Source of the DNA: Mycobacteriaceae bacterium
GTDB lineage: Bacteria > Actinomycetota > Actinomycetes > Mycobacteriales > Mycobacteriaceae
Assembly: GCA_019749805.1 (NCBI GenBank)
Contig: JAIEPH010000078.1
Location: 20,251-84,250 of the forward strand
Length of the DNA stretch: 64,000 nucleotides
Direction of reading: 5' to 3'
Every line of letters starts with the position of its first letter. The stretch's first letter is position 1. Shown in pieces: positions 28,817 to 37,187 of this stretch. Both the position numbers and the translations under genes were made by a program. Under the pieces are notes generated by a model. The model did no database searches, was not told the origin of the DNA, and saw only the letters and a list, made by a program, of their open reading frames with translations.

Positions 28817-30201
28817 AAGGGTGGTGGGTTAGCCGCGTAGCGGGCCCGGTTGACGCCGCGTTCCCACTCGATTCGTTGAGCGCGGTCCTGGGCGCGGGTG
28901 CGTTTCCGCTTCGGCATAGCCAAGCCGCGGTCCGGATCAGGTGGTGGCTCGGCGCCCAGGACAAGATTCCCGGTCGGCACGGCCAATTGCGGAAACAGCA
29001 TCGCCCCCAACGGTTCTGTGGTGTGCACCCGACCCGCCGGCGAGGTGAAAACCATCGTGCCGTCGGGCAGTTGCGCCACCTGCCATCCTCCTGGCCCGCA
29101 GTGAAACGTCTTGAGCAGGTGATGAAACCGGCAGAAGCAGCTGTTGTTCGACGGATGTGTCGGCCCCAGCGGATAGGGCACCGTGTGGTCGATGTCCGAA
29201 TGCCACGCCGGTTTGTCACAGCCCATCCAGCGACACGTCAAGTCCCTACTACGCACAAACTTCGCAAGCGGGGCCGATGGCCGGTACTGCGGTTCAGCTG
29301 CCTCATCCTTTGGAACGCGTACCGGCCGTCGTCGCGCGGTCTTGGCCACTTCGCGGACCATCGCCGGCGGCAGCGGACCATAGCCGGGCACAAACCCCGC
29401 CTTGGAACCGCGACCTTCCACGGTGGCGGCCTCGGCGAGCACATGAATCGACACCGCCGACGACGACGAACCGTTGCCGGCAGCGGGGCATCGCTCGGAT
29501 TCGCATAGACATGCCATCGCGGCGTCGCCTTCCACCAGCGCCATCAACGCATCGGCGCGGCGTTGTCGCTTGGTGCGCGGATCATCGCGACAAACAGTGG
29601 CCGCCAGCTCATCAAGCTTCAAGTCGAATGCGGCGCCGTCGGTCACGCGTACCCTGCCCCAGATCTCAGCCATACCGGAATGGTCACCGGTGACCTCGAC
29701 ATGGCGGTCGTCGTCGCGCTCCTTCGCCACCCGCAATGCATCGGGATCTAGATCGAGCACCATCCAGTCCACCAACTGGGCCACCCGCTTATCGGACATC
29801 GTGTTCCAGCCCGGGGTCTTGTAAGCCAACATCTCGTCGATCGCCGCGATCGCTTGCCGGTCGGTGATCAAAGCGGTGCGAAACCCGACGATCCTGATGA
29901 TGCGGAAATCAATGTGCCCGGCGAGGAACATCTCGGCCAGCTTGGGCAGGCGCTCGATGAGGACGTGCCCGTAATCCATCAACGACGACGCCCGCCCACG
30001 GCTCACCCCGAGTTCAGCGGCAACCTCGGCCGCGATGACATCCCAGTCATCGACACACCAGTCGTCATGTGTGCCGCCCAATGCAGTTCGACGCTGGAGA
30101 AAGAACCGCCCCGCGGCGATCACCTTGCGCGCGGCCGCAGACCGTTCGTCGCGCTGCGCATCACGCATCCCGTCGAGCAAACGTCCACTGGTATCGAACA
30201 T
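28813..30201 (-). CDS. DUF222 / 13E12-repeat HNH endonuclease-like protein
   Basis: A 462-residue member of the 13E12 family that is abundant in mycobacteria. The N-terminal DUF222 domain covers roughly residues 30-300, and the C-terminal HNH domain shows CRWMGCDKPAWHSDIDHTVP followed by NSCFCRFHHLLKTF, with two zinc-type Cys pairs and the His-Asn-His pattern. Often the gene carries repeats or intein-like insertions, but this copy looks complete. The ATG at 30201 is preferred over one 51 bp upstream. Family members are sometimes called mobile or selfish; there are no terminal repeats here. Confidence 0.85.
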   Translation of the reverse strand: MFDTSGRLLDGMRDAQRDERSAAARKVIAAGRFFLQRRTALGGTHDDWCVDDWDVIAAEVAAELGVSRGRASSLMDYGHVLIERLPKLAEMFLAGHIDFRIIRIVGFRTALITDRQAIAAIDEMLAYKTPGWNTMSDKRVAQLVDWMVLDLDPDALRVAKERDDDRHVEVTGDHSGMAEIWGRVRVTDGAAFDLKLDELAATVCRDDPRTKRQRRADALMALVEGDAAMACLCESERCPAAGNGSSSSAVSIHVLAEAATVEGRGSKAGFVPGYGPLPPAMVREVAKTARRRPVRVPKDEAAEPQYRPSAPLAKFVRSRDLTCRWMGCDKPAWHSDIDHTVPYPLGPTHPSNNSCFCRFHHLLKTFHCGPGGWQVAQLPDGTMVFTSPAGRVHTTEPLGAMLFPQLAVPTGNLVLGAEPPPDPDRGLAMPKRKRTRAQDRAQRIEWERGVNRARYAANPPPF

Positions 30202-30334
30202 GCATTCGATACTACCTGCGGCGCCGGACTGAAACGCCAGCTCAAACCCCACTTGTGGATGAACTGGCTATTGGGGATAACCCGGATCGCATGCATCAAT
30301 CTCACGTCTCGCCGGCCACCGCCGTCTACCAGAT

Positions 30335-30757
30335 ATGAACATTCGACACTGCGTCATCGAGAGCCAGCTGGGCGAGCTCACCCTGGTCGCCGACGGCAAC
30401 GCCCTCACCGGTGTCTACTTCCGGCAGCACTGGCATCGCCCCGACCCATCCACCTTCGGAGCGCGGGTCGCCGCGCACCGGGCCGACTTCGACCTGCCCG
30501 TCAGCCCACACGGCGACCGACGACAACGTCGCGTGTGGAACCTGGTGACCGACATCCCCTTCGGCGGCACGGTCACCTACGGGGAGCTCGCCACTGCTCT
30601 CGCCGAGGGAACGACGCCGCAGGAAGTCGGCCAGGCCGTCGGCCGTGTGGTCGGACGCAACGGTCAACTCACCGGCTACGCGGGCGGACTGAAGCGCAAG
30701 CAGTTCCTGCTCGCACTCGAGGAGGCCGCCGACGTCAAGGCGGCGAGGCTGTTCTGA
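30335..30757 (+). CDS. Methylated-DNA-cysteine methyltransferase homologue lacking the active-site PCHR motif
   Basis: A 140-residue relative of Ogt/MGMT, which repairs O6-alkylguanine by moving the alkyl group to a Cys. The DNA-binding half is recognisable (RRVWNLVTDIPFGGTVTYGE, TTPQEVGQAVG, NGQLTGYAGGLKRKQ), but the segment that should read NPxxxxxPCHR between AVGR and VVGRNG is missing, so the acceptor Cys is gone. The N-terminal domain is also about 15-20 residues shorter than usual before FDLP. The frame is open, and its stop overlaps the ATG of the next gene. It may bind alkylated DNA as an alkyltransferase-like protein, or be inactive. Confidence 0.8.
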   Translation: MNIRHCVIESQLGELTLVADGNALTGVYFRQHWHRPDPSTFGARVAAHRADFDLPVSPHGDRRQRRVWNLVTDIPFGGTVTYGELATALAEGTTPQEVGQAVGRVVGRNGQLTGYAGGLKRKQFLLALEEAADVKAARLF

Positions 30758-31461
30758 TGCATCAGAAGCGGGTCGACTCGGCTGACTGGGACGCAATCAC
30801 CGCTGAGCTCAATGACTTCGGCGGGGCACTGCTACCCCGGCTGCTCACCGATACCGAGGCTGAGGCGATCAAGCGGCACTACCCTGACGACCGGATGTTC
30901 CGCTCGACCATCGACATGCGCAGATACCGGTTCGGCGAAGGTGAGTACCGATACTTCCACCAGCCCTACCCCGCGCCGATCGAAGCCCTCAAGCAGGCGT
31001 TGTACCCGCGACTGTTGCCGATCGCGCGAGACTGGTGGGCCAAGCTCGGCCGCCCAACCCCGTGGCCGGACACCCTCGACGACTGGCTCGACATGTGCCA
31101 CGCGGCCGGCCAAACGAAGTCGACCGCGATACTGCTCAAGTACGGCGCGGGAGACTGGAACGCGCTGCATCGAGACCTATACGGCGAGTTGGTCTTTCCA
31201 CTGCAGGTGGTGATCAATCTGAGCGAGCCGGGCGTCGACCACACCGGCGGTGAATTCCTGCTCGTCGAGCAGCGCCCCCGAGCCCAGTCGCGCGGCACCT
31301 CCACACTGCTGCCACGCGGTCACGGGTTCGTGTTCACCACCCGGGAGCGACCGGTCCGATCGGCGCGCGGCTGGTCGGCGGCGCCGGTCCGGCACGGCGT
31401 CTCGACGGTCCGCTCGGGCCAGCGGTTCACGCTCGGCCTGGTGTTCCACGACGCGGCGTGA
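30757..31461 (+). CDS. 2-oxoglutarate/Fe(II)-dependent oxygenase
   Basis: A 234-residue dioxygenase. The metal triad is ALHRDLYG (His and Asp) and APVRHGVSTVRSGQRFTLG (second His and the 2OG-binding Arg). The substrate is unknown; as I recall, genes of this type follow alkyltransferase or Ada genes in many bacteria, which points to alkylation damage or base demethylation like AlkB. Its ATG shares one base with the stop of the alkyltransferase homologue, so both are translated together. Confidence 0.85.
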   Translation: MHQKRVDSADWDAITAELNDFGGALLPRLLTDTEAEAIKRHYPDDRMFRSTIDMRRYRFGEGEYRYFHQPYPAPIEALKQALYPRLLPIARDWWAKLGRPTPWPDTLDDWLDMCHAAGQTKSTAILLKYGAGDWNALHRDLYGELVFPLQVVINLSEPGVDHTGGEFLLVEQRPRAQSRGTSTLLPRGHGFVFTTRERPVRSARGWSAAPVRHGVSTVRSGQRFTLGLVFHDAA

Positions 31462-31473
31462 GAGATGCAGCGT

Positions 31474-32109
31474 CTAACCCGCTGGCCGACGGCGCAGCAC
31501 GATCACGTTGTCGTGCCAGATGAAAGGCTCCATGTCGGGCCAGTTCACCTCTCGCTCCACCACTTTCGTCTGCGCCGGCTCCCACTCCGCATCTGAGAGA
31601 TTCAGCGAGGCGACGACCTCCTCCGGACTCAGGAACATATGGCGATGCTGATCGAGCTTCGAGTCACCCGGTGGAGGCGCGCTGTGGTCCACGATCAGCA
31701 CTGTGCCGCCCGGTTTCAGGGCTTCGGCTGCCCGCAGGAAGATGCGGGTGCGATCCAGCGGCAGGGTGGAGTGCAAAAAGTGGGCACTCACCAGGTCGAA
31801 CTGGCCGTGCGGAAATGTCTGTGACAGGTCGTGTTGCTGAAAGTCGATCCGGTCCAGCACGCCGCGCGTCTCGGCTGCTGAACGAGCCCGCTGTAGCGCG
31901 GTATCCGAGATATCCACGGCGACCACCTCCCAACCACGCTCTGCCAGCCACACCGAGTCCGCTCCCTCGCCGCAGCCGAGGTCGAGTGCTCGACCGACCG
32001 TCAGCCCGGGCACGACCTCGGCGAGGCGCAGGTTGACCCGTCCGCTCCACACTCGGTCGCGTTCGCCGTAATGCTGCTCCCAATGCTCCTTGGCGTCAGG
32101 CGTTGACAC
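31474..32109 (-). CDS. SAM-dependent methyltransferase
   Basis: A 211-residue class I methyltransferase. The SAM-binding motif is ALDLGCGEGADSVWLAERGW, followed by VVAVDISDTALQRA, then LKPGGTVLIVDHSAPP. The pattern resembles thiopurine/tellurite-type methyltransferases that accept small molecules. It overlaps the end of the thioredoxin-reductase-like gene upstream by 14 bp, so they form one operon under the XRE-cupin regulator divergent from it. Confidence 0.88.
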   Translation of the reverse strand: MSTPDAKEHWEQHYGERDRVWSGRVNLRLAEVVPGLTVGRALDLGCGEGADSVWLAERGWEVVAVDISDTALQRARSAAETRGVLDRIDFQQHDLSQTFPHGQFDLVSAHFLHSTLPLDRTRIFLRAAEALKPGGTVLIVDHSAPPPGDSKLDQHRHMFLSPEEVVASLNLSDAEWEPAQTKVVEREVNWPDMEPFIWHDNVIVLRRRPAG

Positions 32110-33052
32110 GTCGTCTCCCTTCAGGAACGGCCAGACCGTATTCGTCGGCCATCAAACTCTGCACTATTGCCGCGGCTGCGTGCGAGCCGCTCGCGATCGC
32201 GGCCGCCACCTGTGGCATCTGCACACTCAGATCCCCTGCGGCGAACACCCCGGGCGCCGTCGTACGGTAGAGGCCGTCCACCGCGATCGGGTTCTCCGCA
32301 ACCGGTGTCGGGTCGGCGGACTCGACGCCCAGCTGATCGGCCAGCGTCGAGCGCTGGTGCAGGGTGGTGGCGACGAGTAAACCCTTGCGCGCCAGTCGGT
32401 TTCCGTCGGTGAATACGACGGCGCTCAATTCGCAATTCTCGGAGTCCAATTCGGCCACACGTCGCTCGTCGATGGTGATGTTCGCGTCGGCCAGCCGGAC
32501 GCGGTCGTCATCCTCCAGGCCGTCGGGCCCGTCGGTCAGCACGACGATGTCATCGCTCCAGCCGCGCAGCAGCAGCGCCGAATGGACCGCACGCGGACCT
32601 CGGGCCAGGACGGCCAGCGGCTGGTTCCGCATCTCCCAGCCGTGGCAGAACGGGCAGTGGAATGCCGATCCGCCCCACAGCCGCGCGAGGCCGGGCAACT
32701 CCGGCGGGCGGTACTCCATGCCGGTGGTCAGCAGTACGCGTCGCGCGCGCTCGCGGGTGCCGTCGGCGAGGTGCAGGACGAAATCGCTGTCCGACCGTTC
32801 GCCGGTCACCACCTCGCCGGTGCGCACCTCCACGCTCGGATATGCCGACAGCTCACGCCGCCCGATCTCGTATAGCTCGGCCGGGCTCCGTCCATCGTGT
32901 CCGAGCAGGCCGCCGATGCCGTGAGCAGGCAGATTGCTCTGCCCTCCGGCATCGACCAGCAGAGTGCGCCTGCGAGCCCGCCCGAGCACCAATCCGGCAC
33001 TCAGGCCGGCTGCCCCGCCTCCGATGATGATGCAGTCCCAGATGTTGTCCAT
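32096..33052 (-). CDS. Thioredoxin-reductase-like FAD/NAD(P) oxidoreductase
   Basis: A 318-residue two-domain flavoprotein. The FAD motif is CIIIGGGAAGLSAGLVLGRA, the redox Cys pair is in FHCPFCHGWE, and the C-terminal FAD motif is GVFAAGDLS. The CPFC pair and surrounding HG resemble the sub-family whose members act on ferredoxin- or mycoredoxin-like or small-molecule disulfides instead of thioredoxin. ATG at 33052 chosen because the preceding in-frame region is promoter DNA. Divergent from the regulator at 33100 with 47 bp between starts. Confidence 0.87.
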   Translation of the reverse strand: MDNIWDCIIIGGGAAGLSAGLVLGRARRRTLLVDAGGQSNLPAHGIGGLLGHDGRSPAELYEIGRRELSAYPSVEVRTGEVVTGERSDSDFVLHLADGTRERARRVLLTTGMEYRPPELPGLARLWGGSAFHCPFCHGWEMRNQPLAVLARGPRAVHSALLLRGWSDDIVVLTDGPDGLEDDDRVRLADANITIDERRVAELDSENCELSAVVFTDGNRLARKGLLVATTLHQRSTLADQLGVESADPTPVAENPIAVDGLYRTTAPGVFAAGDLSVQMPQVAAAIASGSHAAAAIVQSLMADEYGLAVPEGRRRVNA

Positions 33053-33077
33053 GACTCCACCTTGCAGGCGCCATGGC

Positions 33078-33094
33078 GAAAGTGCCAAGCTTTC
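33078..33094. promoter_or_regulatory. Inverted repeat between oxidoreductase and XRE-cupin genes
   Basis: GAAAG, 7 bases, CTTTC, within the 47-bp gap between divergent starts. A dimeric XRE regulator that controls itself and the oxidoreductase/methyltransferase operon would bind here. The arms are short, so this is only a candidate. Confidence 0.35.
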
Positions 33095-33099
33095 TTGCT

Positions 33100-33675
33100 A
33101 TGCAGGCAAATGACCAAGAAAGTGTCGATCTGCGGGTGCGCAAGCGTCTGCGGGATCTGCGGATGCAGCGCGGCCTCACCCTCGAGGAGGTCGCGACGCG
33201 ATCGAGCATCGACGTGTCGACGCTGAGTCGTCTCGAATCCGGTAAGCGGCGGCTGGCTCTTGACCATCTCCCCCGGCTCGCCGCCGCACTCTCGGTGAGC
33301 ACCGACGAACTACTCCGGGCGCCCGAGGCCGAAGATCCACGGGTGCGGGCGAACTCGCACACCCGCCACGGCATCACCTACTGGCCGCTGACCCGTCAGG
33401 CCGCCGCGGGCGGACTCCACGCGTACAAGATCCGTATCAGTGCCCGGCGTCGCACGCCGCCTCCCGACCTACCGGTCCATGAGGGCCAGGAATGGATGTA
33501 CGTACTCTCCGGCCAGGTACGGCTGATCCTCGGAGACCGCGATTTCACCGTCAAACCCGGTGAAGCCGTTGAGTTCTCGACGTGGACACCGCACTGGTTC
33601 GGAGTGATTGACGGCCCGGCGGAGGCGATCACGATATTCGGTGTGCACGGCGAACGGCTACATCTGCACGGCTAG
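33100..33675 (+). CDS. XRE-family regulator with cupin sensor domain
   Basis: A 191-residue regulator. Residues about 10-75 are a Cro/C1-type HTH (RDLRMQRGLTLEEVATRSSI, DVSTLSRLESGKRRL). Residues about 110-190 are a small cupin (HEGQEWMYVLSGQVRLILGD, then KPGEAVEFSTWTPHWFGV), which in this family binds a small ligand or metal. The ATG at 33100 is preferred to one 27 bp upstream, because the upstream start would overlap the candidate operator. Adjacent and divergent to its likely target operon. Confidence 0.86.
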   Translation: MQANDQESVDLRVRKRLRDLRMQRGLTLEEVATRSSIDVSTLSRLESGKRRLALDHLPRLAAALSVSTDELLRAPEAEDPRVRANSHTRHGITYWPLTRQAAAGGLHAYKIRISARRRTPPPDLPVHEGQEWMYVLSGQVRLILGDRDFTVKPGEAVEFSTWTPHWFGVIDGPAEAITIFGVHGERLHLHG

Positions 33676-34140
33676 AGCCAGCTCGGCGAGGTGCTTCAGC
33701 GAGTTGTCGAGGTGCTGCCGGTCGAATGGCGGGAAACCGATCTCTTCACGGATGGCCGGCGGCACCGCCGACCAGTCATACGTCAGCATGACTTCCGTCC
33801 GGTCGTCGGCGACCGGCTTGAGGTCGTAGCGCCAGGTCCAGCCACCGAAGTCGAGGTTGCCATCGTCAGTGTATTGGCCCGGCAGCCATGCGATCGCGTG
33901 CGGCGGCTCGAAGACCTCGACCCGGTTGGCGATCTCGTAGTGCATCCCCCCGTAGTTCGAGTGGTACATCGCCATCCGGAAGACCTGGCCCACTTCGGTC
34001 AGCCGCTGGCCGTCGAGCGACTCCCGGACCCAGCCGGTGCCGTCGATCGCCTGATGGGTGTTCGGGTCGGCCAGCACGTCGAACACGGTTTGGGCCGGCG
34101 CATCTACCGCACACGTCGATCTCATTGTTTCGTCAGTCAT
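33658..34140 (-). CDS. SRPBCC (polyketide cyclase-like) protein
   Basis: A 160-residue START/Bet v1-like ligand-binding domain protein. It begins MTDETMRSTCAVDAPAQTVF with the family strand, and has FEPPHAIAWLPGQ and RTEVMLTYDW typical of the SRPBCC core. It would bind a hydrophobic small molecule or lipid; substrate unknown. It converges on the XRE-cupin gene with an 18-bp overlap. Confidence 0.82.
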   Translation of the reverse strand: MTDETMRSTCAVDAPAQTVFDVLADPNTHQAIDGTGWVRESLDGQRLTEVGQVFRMAMYHSNYGGMHYEIANRVEVFEPPHAIAWLPGQYTDDGNLDFGGWTWRYDLKPVADDRTEVMLTYDWSAVPPAIREEIGFPPFDRQHLDNSLKHLAELALAVQM

Positions 34141-34202
34141 GCCCGTACCGACCGGCGGCGGCTCAGAAACTCATCGCCACAGCGCATCCACCCGGCCGTC
34201 AC

Positions 34203-35291
34203 CTATCCCAGATAGGCCGTCTGGTTGACCAGCCGTACCGAGGCCGCACCGTCGGGGTAGAACTCGGCGATCGACAGCGATGCCAGGTCCAGGTGCATGC
34301 GATAGAGGACGCTCGGGCCCGCATCCAGCGCCATGCGCAGCAGCGTCTTGATGGGCGTCACGTGCGACACCACCAGCACCGTCTCCCCCGGATGCTCGGA
34401 GATGATGCGCGCCCGCGCCCTGCCGACGCGCTCAGCCGCGGCGTCGAAACTCTCCCCGTCGGGCGGGGCCACGGTGGTGTCGCGCAGCCAGCGCTTGTGC
34501 AGCGCCGGATCACGTTCGGCCGCTTCGCCGAACGTCAGCCCCTCCCAACCGCCGAAGTCCGTCTCGATCAGGTCGGCGTCGACGGCGACGTCGAGGCCCA
34601 GTGCTTTGGCCGCTGCATCGGCGGTGTCGTGCGCACGCTGCAGCGGCGAGGTGATCACGGCCGAGATGCCGCCCGTGTTTCCCAGGAACTGCGCGGCCGC
34701 GTCGGCCTGGCGACGGCCGAGGTCCGTCAGCGCCGGGTTGCCGCGGCCCGAATACCTGCGCTCCACCGACAGTTCGGTCTGCCCGTGTCGCAGCAGCAGG
34801 AACCGGGTGGGCGCACCCCGCGCACCGGTCCAGCCGGCGGGGTTGGTGCGCTGTTCCGCTTTCGGTGCCTCCGTTGAGATTTCCAGCTCGGCTGCCGCAT
34901 CCATCGCCTCGTTCGCCAAACGGTCGGCGTGGCTGTTCTTCGCCCGCGGAACCCAGGTGTAGGTGACGCGGTCGAATCGCGTCGACAGCGCGGTGGCCTG
35001 CTGATACAGCGGCGCCATGTCCGGATGCTTGACCTTCCAGCGTCCCGACATCTGCTCCACGACGAGCTTGGAGTCCATGTTCACGTCGACCTCGGAGGCG
35101 CCCAGGGTCGCCGCCTCCTCCAGGCCCGCGATCAACCCGCTGTACTCGGCGACGTTGTTGGTGGCACGGCCGATCGCCTGTTTGCGCTCGGCGAGCACCG
35201 TGTTGTGATCCGCGGTCCACACGACCGCGCCGTATCCAGCCGGACCGGGGTTGCCGCGCGATCCCCCGTCGGCTTCGACGACAACCTTCAC
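34203..35291 (-). CDS. Bifunctional RNase HI / histidine phosphatase (Rv2228c-like)
   Basis: A 362-residue fusion. Residues 1-140 are RNase HI: EADGGSRGNPGPAGYGAVVW with the first Asp, NNVAEYSGLIAGLE with the Glu, and NVNMDSKLVVEQ plus NSHADRLANEA with later catalytic Asps. Residues about 165-362 are a histidine phosphatase with the FLLLRHGQTELS motif. In M. tuberculosis Rv2228c both activities were shown, and the phosphatase half is related to CobC of cobalamin synthesis (alpha-ribazole phosphatase). GTG at 35291 overlaps the stop of the zinc-ribbon gene (GTGA), which fixes the start. Confidence 0.95.
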   Translation of the reverse strand: MKVVVEADGGSRGNPGPAGYGAVVWTADHNTVLAERKQAIGRATNNVAEYSGLIAGLEEAATLGASEVDVNMDSKLVVEQMSGRWKVKHPDMAPLYQQATALSTRFDRVTYTWVPRAKNSHADRLANEAMDAAAELEISTEAPKAEQRTNPAGWTGARGAPTRFLLLRHGQTELSVERRYSGRGNPALTDLGRRQADAAAQFLGNTGGISAVITSPLQRAHDTADAAAKALGLDVAVDADLIETDFGGWEGLTFGEAAERDPALHKRWLRDTTVAPPDGESFDAAAERVGRARARIISEHPGETVLVVSHVTPIKTLLRMALDAGPSVLYRMHLDLASLSIAEFYPDGAASVRLVNQTAYLG

Positions 35292-36025
35292 GCGCCGGTC
35301 CCCTTGACCCGCAACAGAATCGCTCCACACTCGGGGCAGCGCAGCACTTCGTCCTCCGCGGCGGCGGAGATCCTGGCGAGTTCGCCACGGTCGATCTCGA
35401 TACGGCATGCGCCACACCGGCCGCCCTGAAGCAGCCCAGCGCCCGCGCCGCCGCGGGTGCGCTGACGCTCGTACAGCGCCACCAGGTCGGGGTCCAGGCC
35501 GGCGACGAGTTCGTCGCGCCGCGAAAGTGATTGGTCGCGTTGGCGGTCGAGTTCGGAGCGCGCCTCGTCGCACGCCCGCTGCGCCTCCCCGAGGTCCTTC
35601 TGCAGCTCGTCGATCTTCGTCAGCTCGGCGGCCTGCTCGCCCTGCAGTTCCTCGCGGCGCTCCATGATCTCCAGCAGCGAGTCCTCCAGCGACGCCTGCC
35701 TGCGCTCGAGTGTCTCCAGTTCGTGCTGTAACTCGGTGAGCTGCTTGGCATCTGTGGCCCCCGAGTCCAGCAGCCTGCGGTCGCGATCCTCTCGCTGGCG
35801 GACCGAGTCGATCTCGGCCTCGAACTTGCTCACCTGCTCGTTGAGGTCGTCGAGCGCGATCTGCAGGACGGCTAGCCGGTCGTTGGCTTCGCGGTGCGTC
35901 GCCTGGATGGTTTCGAGCCGTTGCGACTCGGCGAGGTGGCCCGCACGATGTTCGATACGGCCTCGTTCGGCATCCAGATCGGCCAGTTCGAGCAGCGAAC
36001 GTTGTTGAATTACTTCAGCTTTCAT
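35288..36025 (-). CDS. Coiled-coil zinc-ribbon protein (Rv2229c-like)
   Basis: A 245-residue protein. Residues about 15-180 are a long heptad-rich coiled coil (leucine/glutamate/arginine), and the C-terminus is a zinc ribbon with CGACRIEI and CPECGAILL Cys pairs. Similar coiled-coil/zinc-ribbon proteins elsewhere resemble flagellar chaperone or CT398-type proteins, with unknown function in actinobacteria. ATG at 36025 overlaps the Nif3 stop by 11 bp, and the gene is translationally coupled to both neighbours. Confidence 0.9.
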   Translation of the reverse strand: MKAEVIQQRSLLELADLDAERGRIEHRAGHLAESQRLETIQATHREANDRLAVLQIALDDLNEQVSKFEAEIDSVRQREDRDRRLLDSGATDAKQLTELQHELETLERRQASLEDSLLEIMERREELQGEQAAELTKIDELQKDLGEAQRACDEARSELDRQRDQSLSRRDELVAGLDPDLVALYERQRTRGGAGAGLLQGGRCGACRIEIDRGELARISAAAEDEVLRCPECGAILLRVKGTGA

Positions 36026-37187
36026 GCCTCGTTCTCTCCACGTTCCAAGGGTCAGTACGAACCGCTGACACCCGCACGGGTAACGCTTCGCCGAAATGGC
36101 CTCGCAACAGGTCGGCGGCCTGTGCGCACCACGGGTATTCGCTCGCCCAGTGCGCGACGTCGATGAGCGCCACCTCAGATGCCCGCCGGTGCTCGTCGGC
36201 GGGATGGTGCCGAAGGTCTGCGGTCACGAAGGCCTGCACTTCGGCGCCGGCGACGGTATCGAGCAGGGAATCGCCTGCACCGCCGCATACCGCCACGCGC
36301 GACACCGTCGCCTCGGGATCGCCGGAGGCGCGAATACCCCACGACGTGCCCGGCAGCGCGTCGTGCACCCGTGACACGAAGGCCGACAACGGCTCCGGCC
36401 GCGCCAGCACGCCCACCCGGCCCAACCCGACGTCGCCCGGCAGGGGTGCCAGCTCGAAGACGTCGAACGCGGGCTCCTCGTACGGGTGCGCCGTGCGCAT
36501 CGCCGCCAGGACCCGGCCGCGCATCCGCGACGGTGCGATCATCTCCACCCGCTCCTCGGGCACCCGCTCAACCGTCCCGACGGCGCCGATCGCCGGTGTC
36601 GCACCGTCGTGCGGTAGGAATTGGCCGATACCCGTCGCGGTCCAGCTGCAGTGCGAGTAGTCGCCGATGTGTCCGGCGCCCGCAGCGAACATCGCTTCCC
36701 TTACCGCGTCGGCGTTTTCGGGGTTTTCGGTGGGGACGAAGACGACCCATTTGTCCAGGTCCGTCCCGCTCGGGATGGGCGCCAAGACTTCTTCGACGGT
36801 CAGGCCCAGTGCGGCGGCCAGGGCGTCCGACACTCCAGGCGAAGCCGCGTCGGCGTTGGTGTGCGCGGTGAACAGGGCCCGGCCGGTGCGGATCATCTGA
36901 TGCAGCAGCGCACCTTTGGCGGTGTCGGCGGCGACGGTGTCGACCCCGCGCAACAGCAGGGGATGATGCGCGAGCAGCAGTCCCCGGTCGGGCACCTCGG
37001 CGACGACGGCGGCGGTGGCGTCCACGGCGACCGTGACCGTCTCGACGACCTCGGACGGGTCACCGCAGACCAAACCCACCGAATCCCAGTCCTGGGCCAG
37101 GCTCGGCGGGTAGGCCGTCTCGAGAACGTCGATGATGTCGGACAGCCGTGGTCTGATGTCGCCGGCCGAGCGGCTCCGGGCACTCAC
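36015..37187 (-). CDS. Nif3-like dinuclear metal centre hexameric protein (Rv2230c-like)
   Basis: A 390-residue Nif3/YbgI-type protein with a two-domain core (GTP cyclohydrolase I type 2 family in older annotation) and an inserted PII-like domain. Metal-binding His residues are seen in LLLAHHPLLLRG and FTAHTNADAA, and near the C-terminus in FVTADLRHHPADEH. The biochemical role is unsettled. GTG start at 37187 overlaps the cobC stop by 4 bp. Confidence 0.92.
   Translation of the reverse strand: MSARSRSAGDIRPRLSDIIDVLETAYPPSLAQDWDSVGLVCGDPSEVVETVTVAVDATAAVVAEVPDRGLLLAHHPLLLRGVDTVAADTAKGALLHQMIRTGRALFTAHTNADAASPGVSDALAAALGLTVEEVLAPIPSGTDLDKWVVFVPTENPENADAVREAMFAAGAGHIGDYSHCSWTATGIGQFLPHDGATPAIGAVGTVERVPEERVEMIAPSRMRGRVLAAMRTAHPYEEPAFDVFELAPLPGDVGLGRVGVLARPEPLSAFVSRVHDALPGTSWGIRASGDPEATVSRVAVCGGAGDSLLDTVAGAEVQAFVTADLRHHPADEHRRASEVALIDVAHWASEYPWCAQAADLLRGHFGEALPVRVSAVRTDPWNVERTRHES

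Noticed and set aside
28813..30201. 13E12/HNH gene as a mobile element
   Set aside because: No terminal inverted repeats, target duplication or integrase. Kept as an ordinary CDS.
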